Both the position numbers and the translations under genes were made by a program. Source: Sphingomonas daechungensis (lineage in GTDB: Bacteria; Pseudomonadota; Alphaproteobacteria; Sphingomonadales; Sphingomonadaceae). From it: a stretch of DNA of 64,000 nt. Shown piece after piece: positions 48,823 through 58,723 of the stretch. Each line of letters starts with the position of its first letter. The stretch's first letter is position 1. The stretch spans positions 2,243,001 to 2,307,000 of the forward strand of contig NZ_CP060780.1 in assembly GCF_014489495.1 (NCBI RefSeq), in the 5' to 3' direction. A model generated the notes under the pieces. That model searched no databases and was not told where the DNA came from. It saw only the letters and a list, made by a program, of their open reading frames with translations.

Positions 48823-49653
48823 TCAGAAATAGGGCGGGTGGTCGAGACCGGCCGGGCTCTTCGTGAAGATCTCGCAACCGTCCTCAGTGATCCCGATCGA
48901 ATGTTCGAACTGGGCCGACAGCGAGCGATCGCGGGTGACGGCGGTCCAGCCGTCATCGAGCATCTTCACGTCAGGCCGGCCGATGTTGATCATCGGCTCG
49001 ACGGTGAAGAACATGCCCGGCCGAAGCTCCGGACCGGTGCCGGGCCGGCCGGCGTGGACGACTTCAGGACTGTCATGGAACAGGCGCCCTACCCCGTGCC
49101 CGCAAAAATCGCGGACAACCGTATACCGGCGAGCTTCCGCGTGGCGTTGAATCGCAGCGGCGATGTCGCCCAGGCGGTTGCCCGGCTTCGCCTGCTCAAG
49201 GCCGAGCATCAGGCATTCGTAGGTCACGTCGACCAGCTTGCGCGCCTTCAGGGGCACGTCGCCGACCAGGTACATGCGGCTGGTGTCGCCGTGCCAGCCA
49301 TCGACGATTGGCGTCACGTCGATGTTGACGATGTCGCCGTCCTTCAGCTTCCGGTCTTCCGGTATGCCGTGGCAGACGACGTGGTTGATCGAGGTGCAGC
49401 AACTCTTGGTGTAGCCGCGATAGCCCAGCGTCGCCGGAATGGCCCCTTCACGAAGCATGTGCTCGCGAACGATGTCGTCGAGCGCCGCTGTCGTGACCCC
49501 GGGGACGACGTGCGGTACCAGCGCATCGAGAATCTCGGCGGCCAGGCGGCCCGCCTTTCGCATGCCCTCGAATCCCTCGGGCCCGTGAAGCTTGATCTGG
49601 CCGTTGCGGGCTTCGACCCGGTCCTCGGCACCAACGGTGATATAGTCGGTCAT
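48823..49653 (-). CDS. map: Methionine aminopeptidase, type I
   Basis: A 276-residue type I MAP from ATG 49653. The metal-binding residues are present: VNIDVTPIVDGWHGDTSR (two Asp), GHGVGRLFHDSP (His), FFTVEPM and QFEHSIGI (Glu residues). It removes the initiator Met from nascent proteins. The N-terminal 30 residues before KLHGPEGFEGMRKAG are slightly longer than in E. coli. It is adjacent to the CinA-like gene in the other direction. Confidence 0.95.
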   Translation of the reverse strand: MTDYITVGAEDRVEARNGQIKLHGPEGFEGMRKAGRLAAEILDALVPHVVPGVTTAALDDIVREHMLREGAIPATLGYRGYTKSCCTSINHVVCHGIPEDRKLKDGDIVNIDVTPIVDGWHGDTSRMYLVGDVPLKARKLVDVTYECLMLGLEQAKPGNRLGDIAAAIQRHAEARRYTVVRDFCGHGVGRLFHDSPEVVHAGRPGTGPELRPGMFFTVEPMINIGRPDVKMLDDGWTAVTRDRSLSAQFEHSIGITEDGCEIFTKSPAGLDHPPYF

Positions 49654-49748
49654 TCCCAGCAACATAGGCGAAGGATGCCGAATTTGCACCCGCGACTTGC
49701 CGAAAAGTCACTTTGAACTTGGCTGGGTCCGGCGCGTATGGGCGTCCT

Positions 49749-50507
49749 ATGGCTGAAGAAAAGGTCTGGACCGCTGCGCTCCTCGTCATCGGCGACGAAA
49801 TCCTGTCGGGCCGCACCCAGGACAAGAATATCTCTCAGGTCGCGGTCTGGCTCAATGTGCAGGGCATCCGGTTGGAAGAGGTTCGCGTGGTGCCGGACCA
49901 CCAGGCTCGCATCGCGGACGGCGTCAATGCGCTGCGGACCGCCTACGATTATGTTTTCACCACCGGCGGGATCGGCCCAACCCACGACGACATCACCGTG
50001 GATTCGATCGCGGCAGCATTCGGCGTGCCGGTGATCGTTCACCCGAAGGCCAGGCAGATCCTCGAGGATTATTACGTCACGCGCGGCGGCGTCAGCGAGG
50101 CCCGGCTCCGCATGGCGCGGGTCCCCGAAGGCGCCGAGCTCATTCCCAACCCGACCTCCGGCGCGCCCGGCGTGAAGATGGAGAACGTCTACATCATGGC
50201 CGGTGTGCCGAGCATCGCGGCCGCCATGCTCCAGGCGCTCGACGGCAAGCTCGAAGGTGGACGGCCCGTCCTATCCGCCACGGTGGGGGCATACGCACCC
50301 GAAAGCGACGTCGCCGACCTGCTGCGCGAAACCGAGGAAACGCACACCGGCGTAGCGATCGGCAGCTATCCGTTCTTCAAGGAGGGCCGTTACGGCGCCA
50401 ATTTCGTGGTAAGGTCGGACGACGGCGACCTCGTCGACCGCACCTCGGCCGACCTCCAGCGTCGCCTCTCGGAAGCCGGCTACGAGCCGTATCCAGGCGG
50501 CCTCTAG
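49749..50507 (+). CDS. CinA-like molybdopterin-binding domain protein
   Basis: A 252-residue protein from ATG 49749 with the MoCF fold of CinA N-termini: VIGDEILSGRTQDKNISQVA near residue 10, then FTTGGIGPTHDDITVDSIAAA near 68 and NPTSGAPGVKMENVYIMAGVP. The CinA C-terminal amidase (PncC) is absent. The N-terminal domain family is also linked to ADP-ribose and NMN pyrophosphatase activity. Its exact role is not proven. Confidence 0.85.
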   Translation: MAEEKVWTAALLVIGDEILSGRTQDKNISQVAVWLNVQGIRLEEVRVVPDHQARIADGVNALRTAYDYVFTTGGIGPTHDDITVDSIAAAFGVPVIVHPKARQILEDYYVTRGGVSEARLRMARVPEGAELIPNPTSGAPGVKMENVYIMAGVPSIAAAMLQALDGKLEGGRPVLSATVGAYAPESDVADLLRETEETHTGVAIGSYPFFKEGRYGANFVVRSDDGDLVDRTSADLQRRLSEAGYEPYPGGL

Positions 50508-50570
50508 AAAAGGCCTATTTCAAGCTCCGTAGCGACAATGTAACGCTGACGCCGAGGGGGCGTCGGCGGG

Positions 50571-52470
50571 ATGTCGAACGAAGAGCGTCAGTCGACGGTT
50601 TTCCTGAGCTATGCGCACGCCGACAAGGCTCGCGCCCAGCGCATTTCGTCAGCACTCGAAAACGCCGGCTATACGGTCTGGTGGGACCAACTGATCGAAG
50701 GCGGCTCGCAGTTCGCCAGGTCCATCGACGAGGCGCTGGACAAGGCGGATGCGGTGGTCGTGCTGTGGTCGAAGAACTCGATCGATTCCGACTGGGTCCG
50801 CGACGAAGCCTCCCACGCCCGCGACCGGAAGAGGCTGGTTCCGGTTTCGATCGACCGAAGCACCCCTCCCTCGGTTTCCGTCAATATCAGATGATCGATC
50901 TGTCGCGGTGGCGTGGGAAGGCGGATGCTCCGGAAATGGAAGCGGTCGGACGTGCGATCGCCGCGGCTGTCGGGCAGCAACCCTTGGCGCAACTCACGAA
51001 GTCCCAGCCGGTCAATCGACGCAAGGTCCTGATCGCTGGAGGAGCAGCGGTGGTGGCGGCCGCAGGAGGTGCCATCGCTTGGCGCGGCTGGTTCGGCGGC
51101 TCTCAACCCGAGGCGCGCAGCATTGCCATCCTGCCCTTCAAGAATCTCAGTGGCGATCCGGCACAGGCCTTCCTGTCGGACGGGCTGACTGAGGAAATCC
51201 GGTCGACACTCGCGCGCAACGCTGGCCTGAAGGTGCTCGCTGGCACGACGTCGGCAACCATCAGCAAGGATGACACAGACGCGAAATCGATCTCCCGCAA
51301 GCTCGGGGTCGGATATTTGCTCGACGGTTCGGTTCAGCGCTCCGGAGACCGGGTCCGCGTCTCGACCAACCTCACCAATGGTGAAACCGGCTTCTCCGAG
51401 TGGTCGCAGAGCGTAGATCGCCAGGTCGGCGACATCTTCGCATTCCAAAGCGAGATCGCAAGTAACGTATCGAATGCCCTGTCCGTCCAGATGGCGACCG
51501 ACGCGCCGTCGCTTGGCGGGACAGAGAACGCAAAGGCTTATGAGGCCTACCTTCGCGGCAAGGCGCTCTACAATCTGGCCAAGAACGAAGAGACGGATCG
51601 CGAGGCGCGGGCGAATTTCGAACTGGCCGTGGCATCCGACCCGAACTTCGCGCTCGCCCATGCGGCATTGTCGCGAGTCCTCGCTTCGCTTGCATCGCAA
51701 AGCGCCAAGGCCAATGAGCTCAAGCCGCTTTACACCGCCGCGGTGCAGCAGGCGGAACGCGCCATCGATCTAGCCCAAAGCTGGCCGATGGTCACCTGGC
51801 ACTAGGATATTCGAAGTTTGCGGGTTTCCTCGACGTACGGGGCGCGAAGCCGTCGTATGACCGAGCCTATGAGTATGGCCGAGGCGATGCAGATATCGTC
51901 CTCCTCTATGCCTTGTACGTCGTGCGCGCACGGCGCTTCGCGGAGGCGCGCGATGCAATCGAGCGAGCGCTTGCGCTCGATCCGCTCAATCCGCGCACGC
52001 ATCGCGCTTCCGGGCTGATCGCCTATGCATCGCGTCGCTACGGCGATGCCGTTGCTGCCTATCGGCAGGCTCTTCAGCTGAACCCGGAAATCTCGAACGC
52101 CAATGCCTTCATGGGCAATTCGCTGATGCTGATGAACAAGCTGCCGCAAGCACGTGCGGCCATCGCGTCGGAGAAGAGCGACATGTTCAGGCTGACCAGC
52201 CAGGCGATCCTTGAGCATCGCTTCGGAAATCCGGCGGCTGCGCAGGAAGCGTATGCCGAACTCGTCACCAAACTGGGCGATGCCGCGGTCTATCAGCAGG
52301 CCGAAGTCATGGCCCAGTTCGGCAGGACTTCCGAAGCGATCGACCTCCTGCGCCGGGCGCGCGCGGTGGGCGATGCCGGTTTGACCGCAATCGCCACAGA
52401 TCCGATGCTCGACCCCATCGCTCGCGACCCGGACTTCGTGCGGCTCGTCAAGGAACTGGGCTTCGCATGA
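50571..52470 (+). CDS. TIR-domain, membrane-anchored TolB-like/TPR protein (frameshifted)
   Basis: About 633 residues. The N-terminal TIR domain (residues 8-110) reads VFLSYAHADKARAQRIS, WWDQLIEGGSQF and SDWVRDEASHARD, retaining the Trp and Glu of NADase-type TIRs. After a frameshift near 50870 a basic stretch and one membrane helix follow (VLIAGGAAVVAAAGGAIAW). Next comes a TolB/adenylate-cyclase-like domain (SIAILPFKNLSGDPAQAF, GVGYLLDGSVQRSGDRVRV). The last 250 residues are TPR repeats, broken once near 51795. The positive-inside rule places TIR in the cytoplasm and the rest in the periplasm. Similar TIR-TolB-TPR proteins occur in alphaproteobacteria with unknown roles, possibly sensing. 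Confidence 0.75.
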
Positions 52471-52531
52471 CGAGGGCTATCGCGAGAGCCGGATTCGTGA
52501 GATTTTCCGCGCTCCCGTGAGGAGAGCGGCC

Positions 52532-52666
52532 ATGCTGATGCACGACGATTTGGGATTCTCGGCTTTCGGACCGGAGGATGAAGACGACCGTGGCGATCCG
52601 GGCGATCGTGGAGATCCAGGCGATCGCGGCGATCCCGGTGATCGCGGCGATCCTGGCGACCGCTAG
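52532..52666 (+). CDS. Collagen-like 44-residue miniprotein (GDPGDR repeats)
   Basis: ATG 52532 is preceded by GAGGAGAG at an ideal distance. The first 20 residues (DDLGFSAFGPEDED) are acidic and the rest is four copies of GDPGDR, a Gly-X-Y collagen-type pattern. All four proline codons differ (CCG, CCA, CCC, CCT) while residues stay identical, arguing for selection on the protein. Its TAG shares the bases CTAG (52663-52666) with the stop of the convergent trypsin-like protease. No signal peptide or family is recognisable; the function is unknown. Confidence 0.65.
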   Translation: MLMHDDLGFSAFGPEDEDDRGDPGDRGDPGDRGDPGDRGDPGDR

Positions 52667-53503
52667 CGAAGTTCGCTGACCGACGGGTCGCTCGCCATCG
52701 CGCGAGCGATCCAGTCGCGGAAATGCTCATTGTCGATGCGCAGGTAAACGCCCGCGCTGTCCGGGCGGTAGCAGCCCTGCCCCCAGTTCACGATCCCCAC
52801 GAGCCTCGGCTCGTCCCTTCGAGCACGAGCGGTCCGCCGCTGTCGCCGGTGCAGGTATCCGCATCGTCGCCGGGCGTCCGGCCGGTGGCGCAGAGCTGAT
52901 ATTCGGGGACGTTCTGGTATTGCGGATAGTCGGCGCAATCGACCGTTTTCAGGTCGACAGACGTAAGTTCCGCCTGGAAGCCTGAGCCCTTCTTCTCTTC
53001 GAGCTGACCCCAGCCGGTCGCATAGACATCGACGTCCGGCTCGAGGGCGGGCCATCGTAGAGCGCGATCGGTGAAATTGGGCCGGCGTTGACGGGGTTGG
53101 TTTCAGGATCCGCGACGAAGTGGACCAGCGCGATGTCGTAGGCATGCTCCTTCTGGTTCCAATCGGCATGACGAACCATCCGGTCGATCCTGAAGGTCAC
53201 GCCCTCGTCATTGTCGATATAGTCGGCGCCCAGCCTGACACGGTGCCCGTTATCGATCCGCGCCTGATTGATGCAGTGGGCCGCGGTCAGCACCCAACCC
53301 TGCGCGATCAGGCTCCCGCCGCACTTGTGAGCGAGGTCCCAGCCATCGCGGCCGCTTTCCTTGTCTTCCTGGGTCCAGACCGGATGGCCGCTGTAGATCT
53401 GCACCTGCCACGGCGTTGCCCCAGTCGTACCCTCCTGCTGCTCGTCAGGCGGGCCGGCCTCCTGCACCGAAAGCGCAGCAGCAGCGAGAAGAAACAGCAA
53501 CAT
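52663..53503 (-). CDS. Exported trypsin-like serine protease (frameshifted)
   Basis: About 280 residues of the S1 family with a short signal peptide (LLFLLAAAALSVQEA). The catalytic triad is present: His in LTAAHCINQ near residue 75, Asp in YDIALVHF near 122, and Ser in TGDSGGPLVLEG in a shifted frame near 52830. The C-terminus is GIVNWGQGCYRPDSAGVYLRI. Frameshifts lie near 53045-53055 and near 52805. Substrate specificity cannot be read. It is convergent with the collagen-like miniprotein and lies next to tRNA-Gly. Confidence 0.82.
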
Positions 53504-53528
53504 GGACAGTCCCCCGACATGGCCAGGC

Positions 53529-53602
53529 TGGAGCGGGTAACGGGAATCGAACCCGTACGTTCAGCTTGGGAAGCTGACAGGCTACCACTACATCATACCC
53601 GC
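53529..53602 (-). tRNA. tRNA-Gly (anticodon CCC)
   Basis: Minus-strand cloverleaf: acceptor GCGGGTA pairs with TACCCGC, anticodon loop TTCCCAA with anticodon CCC, T-arm GGTTCGATTCC. The 3' CCA is encoded at 53529-53531. Confidence 0.95.
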
Positions 53603-53662
53603 TCGGCAGCGCGTCCGAATTAGGTCTTGCCTCTCCCACCGTCAACGCGCTCTACTTGAACC

Positions 53663-54408
53663 GTGGGGGCTACCGAACATCAGCCGGTAAGGGTCGAAGC
53701 CGCAGCGCTTCACGACCGCGCTCTTCGCTATTTCGATTTCGTTATGGTCGCGTTCGTGACGATCCTCCTCCTTTCCAACGTGCTCGGCGCGGGCAAGGTG
53801 GCGACAGTCAACTTGCCGGCTATCGGCGACTGGCCGTTCGGTGCCGGCATCCTTTTCTTTCCTTTGTCCTATGTCATCGGCGACGTGCTGACCGAGGTCT
53901 ACGGCTATGCTCGCGCCCGCCGCTGCATCTGGGCCGGAACGACGGCCCTCGTATTCATGGCCTTCATGGCCACGGTCGTTGTCGCCTTGCCGCCAGCGCC
54001 AGATTGGGGAGGCCAGAGCGCCTACGAGCAGGTCTTCGGACAGGTCCCGCGGATCGTATTCGCTTCGATCATAGCGTTCTGGGCAGGCGAGTTCGCCAAC
54101 AGTCTCGTTCTCGCCAAGATGAAGGTCTGGACGCAGGGAAAGCATCTCTGGACGCGAACCATCGGCAGCACCGTCGTCGGTCAGGGTGTGGATAGCCTGA
54201 TATTCTACCCGCTAGCATTCTGGGGGCCTCCGGGTGGACCAACGACCTCGTCGTCAAGGTGATGTTTACGCAGTGGGTGCTCAAGGTCAGCTGGGAAGCT
54301 CTCTTGACACCGGTTACCTATCTGGTTGTGGGCTTCCTGAAACGCCGCGAAGGCGTGGATGTCTTTGACGAACGGACAGATTTCACGCCGTTCCGCGCCA
54401 AGATTTAA
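53663..54408 (+). CDS. YhhQ-type (VUT family) queuosine-precursor transporter (one frameshift)
   Basis: About 248 residues with six membrane helices from GTG 53663. It has ILLLSNVLGAGKVATVNLP, FPLSYVIGDVLTEVYGYARAR and VGQGVDSLIFYPLAFWG, the VUT/YhhQ signature. The family imports queuosine precursors (preQ0/preQ1 or queuine-like bases). A frameshift near 54225 precedes the last helix (ALLTPVTYLVVGFLKRR). Cytoplasmic membrane. Confidence 0.88.
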
Positions 54409-54462
54409 CATTTGTTATCCGTGTACCGCGTTCTATTGACCTTCAATCTCTGGGGGTGCAGC

Positions 54463-54788
54463 GTGGGAAGCGAAAATGGGTCAGGGCTCGGTGGGCCGCA
54501 GCTTCCCCGGCGCAACGCACGCGTTCCATTGCAGGCCGAAGTCCAATTGAGGCGCAGCGGCCAACGTCATTACATGGTCAATGTCTACGATATCTCTCCG
54601 GAAGGGTGCCGGCTGGAATTCGTTGAAAGACCTCGCCTGGACGAGACGGTTTGGGTGAAGCTGGGGTCGCTTGAATCGATTGAGGCGAATGTCTGTTGGG
54701 TTAAGGGCACGATGTCGGTGTCGAGTTCGTGCGTCCGATCCATCCTGCCGTATTCGCGACGACGGTCGAGAAGCTGAAGAGAGGCTGA
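54463..54788 (+). CDS. PilZ-domain protein (one frameshift)
   Basis: About 109 residues from GTG 54463, which has GGGGG six bases upstream. The cyclic-di-GMP motif is complete: RRNAR near residue 14, then DISPEGCRLEF. A frameshift near 54710 precedes a VGVEFVRPIHPAVFATTVEKL C-terminus ending TGA 54786-54788. It is the first of two consecutive PilZ genes. Confidence 0.78.
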
Positions 54789-55035
54789 TCCAGCCGCAGG
54801 GGTGAGGCCGCCCATTGGCTGGACACCGACATTAATTCGGCGTTTATTCACTTCGAGAATCGTCTCGCGGCTCGGCAAGACCGCTGCGATTCTTACCCTT
54901 GCTTGTCACAAGGTTGAAGCGGTTCGGGGCCTTCGCGCTCCGGGCCGCTTCTCTTATTGCGCTGAGATTCCCGCTCAGGTCGTCCCGCTCAAAACCTTTT
55001 GTTCACTCTCCTCAAGCATGAGGGACGAAGGCGAA

Positions 55036-55539
55036 ATGAATCAGACCGTTGCACAACCCGTTGGTCAGCCCGACCGCAGGCGCGCCGAACGAGCCGCGCT
55101 GCGGCTGAGCGCGACCATGCGAGAGGCCGGCCGCGCCCGTGTCGGCGTCAGGGTGATCGATATCTCGACGCACGGCTGCAGGGTCGAGGCGACCAACGTA
55201 CCGCCTGCCGATACCTGGATCTGGCTGAGCATTGCGGGCCTTGAAACCCAGTATTGCCGGGTCGTCTGGCGCGCCCAGGAATTCGCCGGCTTCGAGTTCG
55301 TAACTCCGCTCGCGGAAGCCGTTCTCGAGAGACTGCTGCAGGATCAGCATCAGCTGACCGAATCGACGATCAACGAGCTCCGCGACATCGCCAACCGGAC
55401 TCACCGTCTCGCGACCAATCAAACCGGTTCGGACACCGAGACCCTCGCCGAGCTGTCGAAAAAGTGCGCCGTGGAAGCGGTGATCGAGGGTTTCCGGCTC
55501 AGCGAAGCCAAACCCGGCGACAAATCAACACCCGCCTGA
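55036..55539 (+). CDS. PilZ-domain protein with helical C-terminus
   Basis: A 167-residue protein from ATG 55036. The PilZ motif is RRAER plus DISTHGCRVEA in residues 14-55. The domain is followed by a long helical region (LQDQHQLTESTINELRDIAN) of unknown role. GGACGAAGGCGAA precedes the start; an ATG six codons upstream (55018) is an alternative. Confidence 0.82.
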   Translation: MNQTVAQPVGQPDRRRAERAALRLSATMREAGRARVGVRVIDISTHGCRVEATNVPPADTWIWLSIAGLETQYCRVVWRAQEFAGFEFVTPLAEAVLERLLQDQHQLTESTINELRDIANRTHRLATNQTGSDTETLAELSKKCAVEAVIEGFRLSEAKPGDKSTPA

Positions 55540-55605
55540 GGCTAGGCCTCTCCCGCCGGCGGCTGACCCAGGGCGGCGCCCCGGTCAGCCTCCAGCCAAT
55601 CCAGA

Positions 55606-57033
55606 TCACGCAGCCTTGGCGCTCAGGATCGCGCCGAGGCCACCCTCGGCTTCGATGCGCTCGGCCAGGCTGCCACGCGGAAGATCGTGCTTTAACGCCC
55701 ATGCGAGGACCGATTCCAGCTGGGAGATGGTTGCCTCGTCGCACAGGCCGTCAAATGCCAGCTTGACCACCGGCTTCATCGGCGAGCGGAGCTGGATCTT
55801 GAGCCCTTGGGCTTCGACCAGCTTCAGATATTCTTCTGCATTTTCTTCAGCATCGAGCGCGAAGTCATAGGCAGCGCTCAGTCCTTCATACAAAGCAGCG
55901 TTAGCGCGCAGCTTCGCCGCCCGGGCTTCGTCCGCCTTCGAGCGAACTTCCGACAATCTGGTCTGCATGAATCCCTCCGGTACGGAATTTGAAACTTCTG
56001 GTTCGGGCTCAGTCTCTTCGACGCTCGCCGCCTGCGGCTCTGGCTCGGCCTCGAGTTCCTCGACGTAGCCTTCGGCTTCGACCGGCAACTCCTCGGGCTC
56101 GACGTGGTCTTCGGCTTCCGTCAGCGCTTCCTCAGGCTCGACTTCGCTTACCACCTCCGGCTCGGCCTCTCGGACCGGCTCGGTCGGCAACTTCGAGTCC
56201 ATCTGGACGACGTTGCCATAGAAGTTTCCGACCCCGGCAATGGCGTCGAAGATTTTGGCGAAGCCAGGACGCTTTTCGCTGACGGGGTCCGGAGCGGGCT
56301 CATCGTATTCGGATTCGCTCGAAGCTTCCTCGTACTCGGGCGAATGCTCCTCCACATCTGCGATCGCTTCGGGCTCCTCGACCAGCTCGGCTTCGACCTG
56401 GACGGGTTCGTCTTCGACAGGCTCGGGCGCGACTTCGGCGACTTCGTCTTCGATGACCGGCTCGGCCTGCACAGGTTCCTCGGACGGCTCCCGCTCCACG
56501 ACCTCTTCCGGTGTCGAGGACTCCTCAACCTTGGCGTCACCAGCAGCCAGGCTCACAAAGCCATAGACGTAGTCGACGTAGGTACCGGTCGAGCTGAAGG
56601 GCAGTAACGTCACGCCGCAGCGGGTGGTCCCCGCCTCGCTCACAAATTCGTCCTCGAACGCGATGGCCTGGCGGGCGCTGGCCACCGCTGGAAGCTGCTT
56701 CGCAATGCAGGCGAGCAAGGACGGCGATGCGGCCTGGCTAATGCTTTCGATCTTGGGCCCGTCCTTGAGCGACTGCCCGAGATGGCGGATCTCCGCATCC
56801 TCGCCGCCGCCGATCAGCTCGAGAAGGAGGCTGGAGGGACCCGCGTCCGAGATTTCGAGGGGATCGAGGTCGCGGATTGGGGGAAAATGGCGATCACCGC
56901 GGATTGACAACCAGTAGTTGTATACCGTCGCATGACGGCGCCGTTCGGCCGCCGTGACACTTTCCAACTTGCTCAGCAGGACTTCCGCCGACGAATCCTC
57001 GGCTGCCTTCATGGCTGGAGCAGGCGCACCCAT
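55606..57033 (-). CDS. PAS-domain protein with long acidic Glu/Pro/Val linker
   Basis: A 475-residue protein from ATG 57033, which follows GGAGGG. The N-terminal 160 residues form a PAS_5-like sensor (VYNYWLSIRGDRHFPPIRDL and RHLGQSLKDG). Residues about 170-340 are a low-complexity acidic linker rich in Glu, Pro and Val. The C-terminal 120 residues are helical (KADEARAAKLRANAALYEGL). It has no membrane helix. It may be a cell-envelope or signalling scaffold; PAS ligand and partners are unknown. The next gene on the opposite strand is glnA. Confidence 0.7.
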   Translation of the reverse strand: MGAPAPAMKAAEDSSAEVLLSKLESVTAAERRRHATVYNYWLSIRGDRHFPPIRDLDPLEISDAGPSSLLLELIGGGEDAEIRHLGQSLKDGPKIESISQAASPSLLACIAKQLPAVASARQAIAFEDEFVSEAGTTRCGVTLLPFSSTGTYVDYVYGFVSLAAGDAKVEESSTPEEVVEREPSEEPVQAEPVIEDEVAEVAPEPVEDEPVQVEAELVEEPEAIADVEEHSPEYEEASSESEYDEPAPDPVSEKRPGFAKIFDAIAGVGNFYGNVVQMDSKLPTEPVREAEPEVVSEVEPEEALTEAEDHVEPEELPVEAEGYVEELEAEPEPQAASVEETEPEPEVSNSVPEGFMQTRLSEVRSKADEARAAKLRANAALYEGLSAAYDFALDAEENAEEYLKLVEAQGLKIQLRSPMKPVVKLAFDGLCDEATISQLESVLAWALKHDLPRGSLAERIEAEGGLGAILSAKAA

Positions 57034-57265
57034 TGATAACCCTCCGCACTTTCCCGCTGGAGGTTCTGCGCCCCTGTTTCTTAGAAAAGGTTAAATCTGC
57101 GGCGATTTTAATCGCTTCGCCCGCATCTGCTCCGGAAATGCGCCATTTCGGGTCGGTTCCCTTCAGAAGCCGTGAAAAGTTCACGCGCCTCCTGACTCTT
57201 TGCCGCGCTTCGGGAATCGCTTCGTGCAGGCCGCTTTCGCGGCGAATCACAACTCAGACGAGGTC

Positions 57266-58681
57266 ATGATGGCTACCGACGCGGGCAAAATTCTTTCGCG
57301 CATCAAGGACGAGGAGATCGAATGGGTCGACCTCCGCTTCACCGATCCGAAGGGCAAGTGGCAGCACCTGACCATGGCGTCGGGCCTGATTGACGAGGAC
57401 CAGCTGACCGACGGCTTCATGTTCGACGGAAGCTCGATCGCTGGCTGGAAGGCCATCAACGAGTCCGACATGATCCTGAAGCCGGATCTCGAAGCGGCCT
57501 ACATCGATCCTTTCAGCGCAACGCCGATGCTCGTTCTGTTCTGCAATGTCGTCGAACCCTCGACCGGCGACCTCTACAGTCGTGATCCACGCTCGACCGC
57601 TACCCGCGCTGAGGCCTATCTCAAGCAGACCGGTATCGCCGACACCGTCTATGTCGGTCCGGAAGCCGAGTTCTTCATGTTCGACGATGTCCGCTTCGAG
57701 GACGGCTACAGCGCCTCGTCCTATCGAATCGACGACATTGAGCTGCCGACCAACACCGGTCGTGAATATGACGGCGGCAACCTCGCCCATCGTCCGCGCG
57801 CCAAGGGCGGCTACTTCCCGGTTGCTCCAGTCGACAGCGCCCAGGACATCCGCGCCGAGATGCTCTCGACGATGATCGAGATGGGCCTTCCTTGCGACAA
57901 GCATCACCACGAGGTTGCGGCCGCGCAGCACGAGCTTGGCCTGACCTACGGCGAACTCGTCACGACCGCCGACCGCATGCAGATTTACAAGTATGTCGTG
58001 CACATGGTCGCGCAGGCCTACGGCAAGACGGCGACCTTCATGCCGAAGCCGATCGCCCAGGATAACGGGTCGGGCATGCATACCCACATGTCGCTGTGGA
58101 AGGGCGGCAAGCCGCTCTTCGCGGGAAATGGCTATGCGGGCCTAAGCGAGACCGCGCTCTACTTCATTGGCGGCGTCATCAAGCACGCCCGTGCGCTGAA
58201 CGCGTTCACGAACCCGACGACCAACAGCTACAAGCGTCTGGTGCCGGGCTTCGAGGCCCCGGTCCTCCTCGCTTACTCCAGCCGCAATCGCTCGGCGTCG
58301 TGCCGCATTCCGTACGGCACGGGCGAGAAGGCGAAGCGGGTGGAATTCCGCTTCCCCGACGCTCTCGCCAACCCTTACCTTGCCTATGCAGCGCTGCTAA
58401 TGGCCGGCCTCGACGGCATCCAGAACCGCATCCATCCGGGCGACCCGATGGACAAGAACCTGTACGACCTGCCGCCGCAGGAGCTGGTCAACGTTCCGAC
58501 CGTTTGCGGATCGCTGCGTGAGGCTTTGGTCAACCTGCAGAACGACCGCGCCTTCCTGACCAAGGGCGACGTGTTCAGCGAAGACCAGATCGATGCTTAC
58601 ATCGAACTCAAGTGGGACGAAGTGATGCGCTGGGAGACCACGCCGAGCCCGGTCGAGTTCGACATGTATTATTCGTCGTAA
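57266..58681 (+). CDS. glnA: Glutamine synthetase type I
   Basis: A 471-residue GSI. It has the N-terminal [54 protein letters not shown] and the adenylylation site NLYDLPPQE near residue 397. It makes glutamine from glutamate, ammonia and ATP in the cytoplasm and is shut off by adenylylation under nitrogen excess. No sigma-54 promoter or NtrC site is obvious upstream. In many alphaproteobacteria glnB precedes glnA; here it does not. Confidence 0.98.
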   Translation: MMATDAGKILSRIKDEEIEWVDLRFTDPKGKWQHLTMASGLIDEDQLTDGFMFDGSSIAGWKAINESDMILKPDLEAAYIDPFSATPMLVLFCNVVEPSTGDLYSRDPRSTATRAEAYLKQTGIADTVYVGPEAEFFMFDDVRFEDGYSASSYRIDDIELPTNTGREYDGGNLAHRPRAKGGYFPVAPVDSAQDIRAEMLSTMIEMGLPCDKHHHEVAAAQHELGLTYGELVTTADRMQIYKYVVHMVAQAYGKTATFMPKPIAQDNGSGMHTHMSLWKGGKPLFAGNGYAGLSETALYFIGGVIKHARALNAFTNPTTNSYKRLVPGFEAPVLLAYSSRNRSASCRIPYGTGEKAKRVEFRFPDALANPYLAYAALLMAGLDGIQNRIHPGDPMDKNLYDLPPQELVNVPTVCGSLREALVNLQNDRAFLTKGDVFSEDQIDAYIELKWDEVMRWETTPSPVEFDMYYSS

Positions 58682-58723
58682 GGCTCACGTCTTATTAACT
58701 GAAGTCAGTCATTTGGTGGCCTC

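Noticed and set aside
50571..50894. TIR domain alone as a small defence protein
   Set aside because: The frame continues after a likely one-base gap into the membrane and TPR parts, so it is one larger protein.
53529..53602. tRNA-Gly as a phage attachment site
   Set aside because: Flanking genes are ordinary and no integrase or direct repeat is seen.
57034..57265. Sigma-54/NtrC control region before glnA
   Set aside because: I found no GG-N10-GC element with the TGGCAC..TTGC consensus or clear NtrC half-sites.
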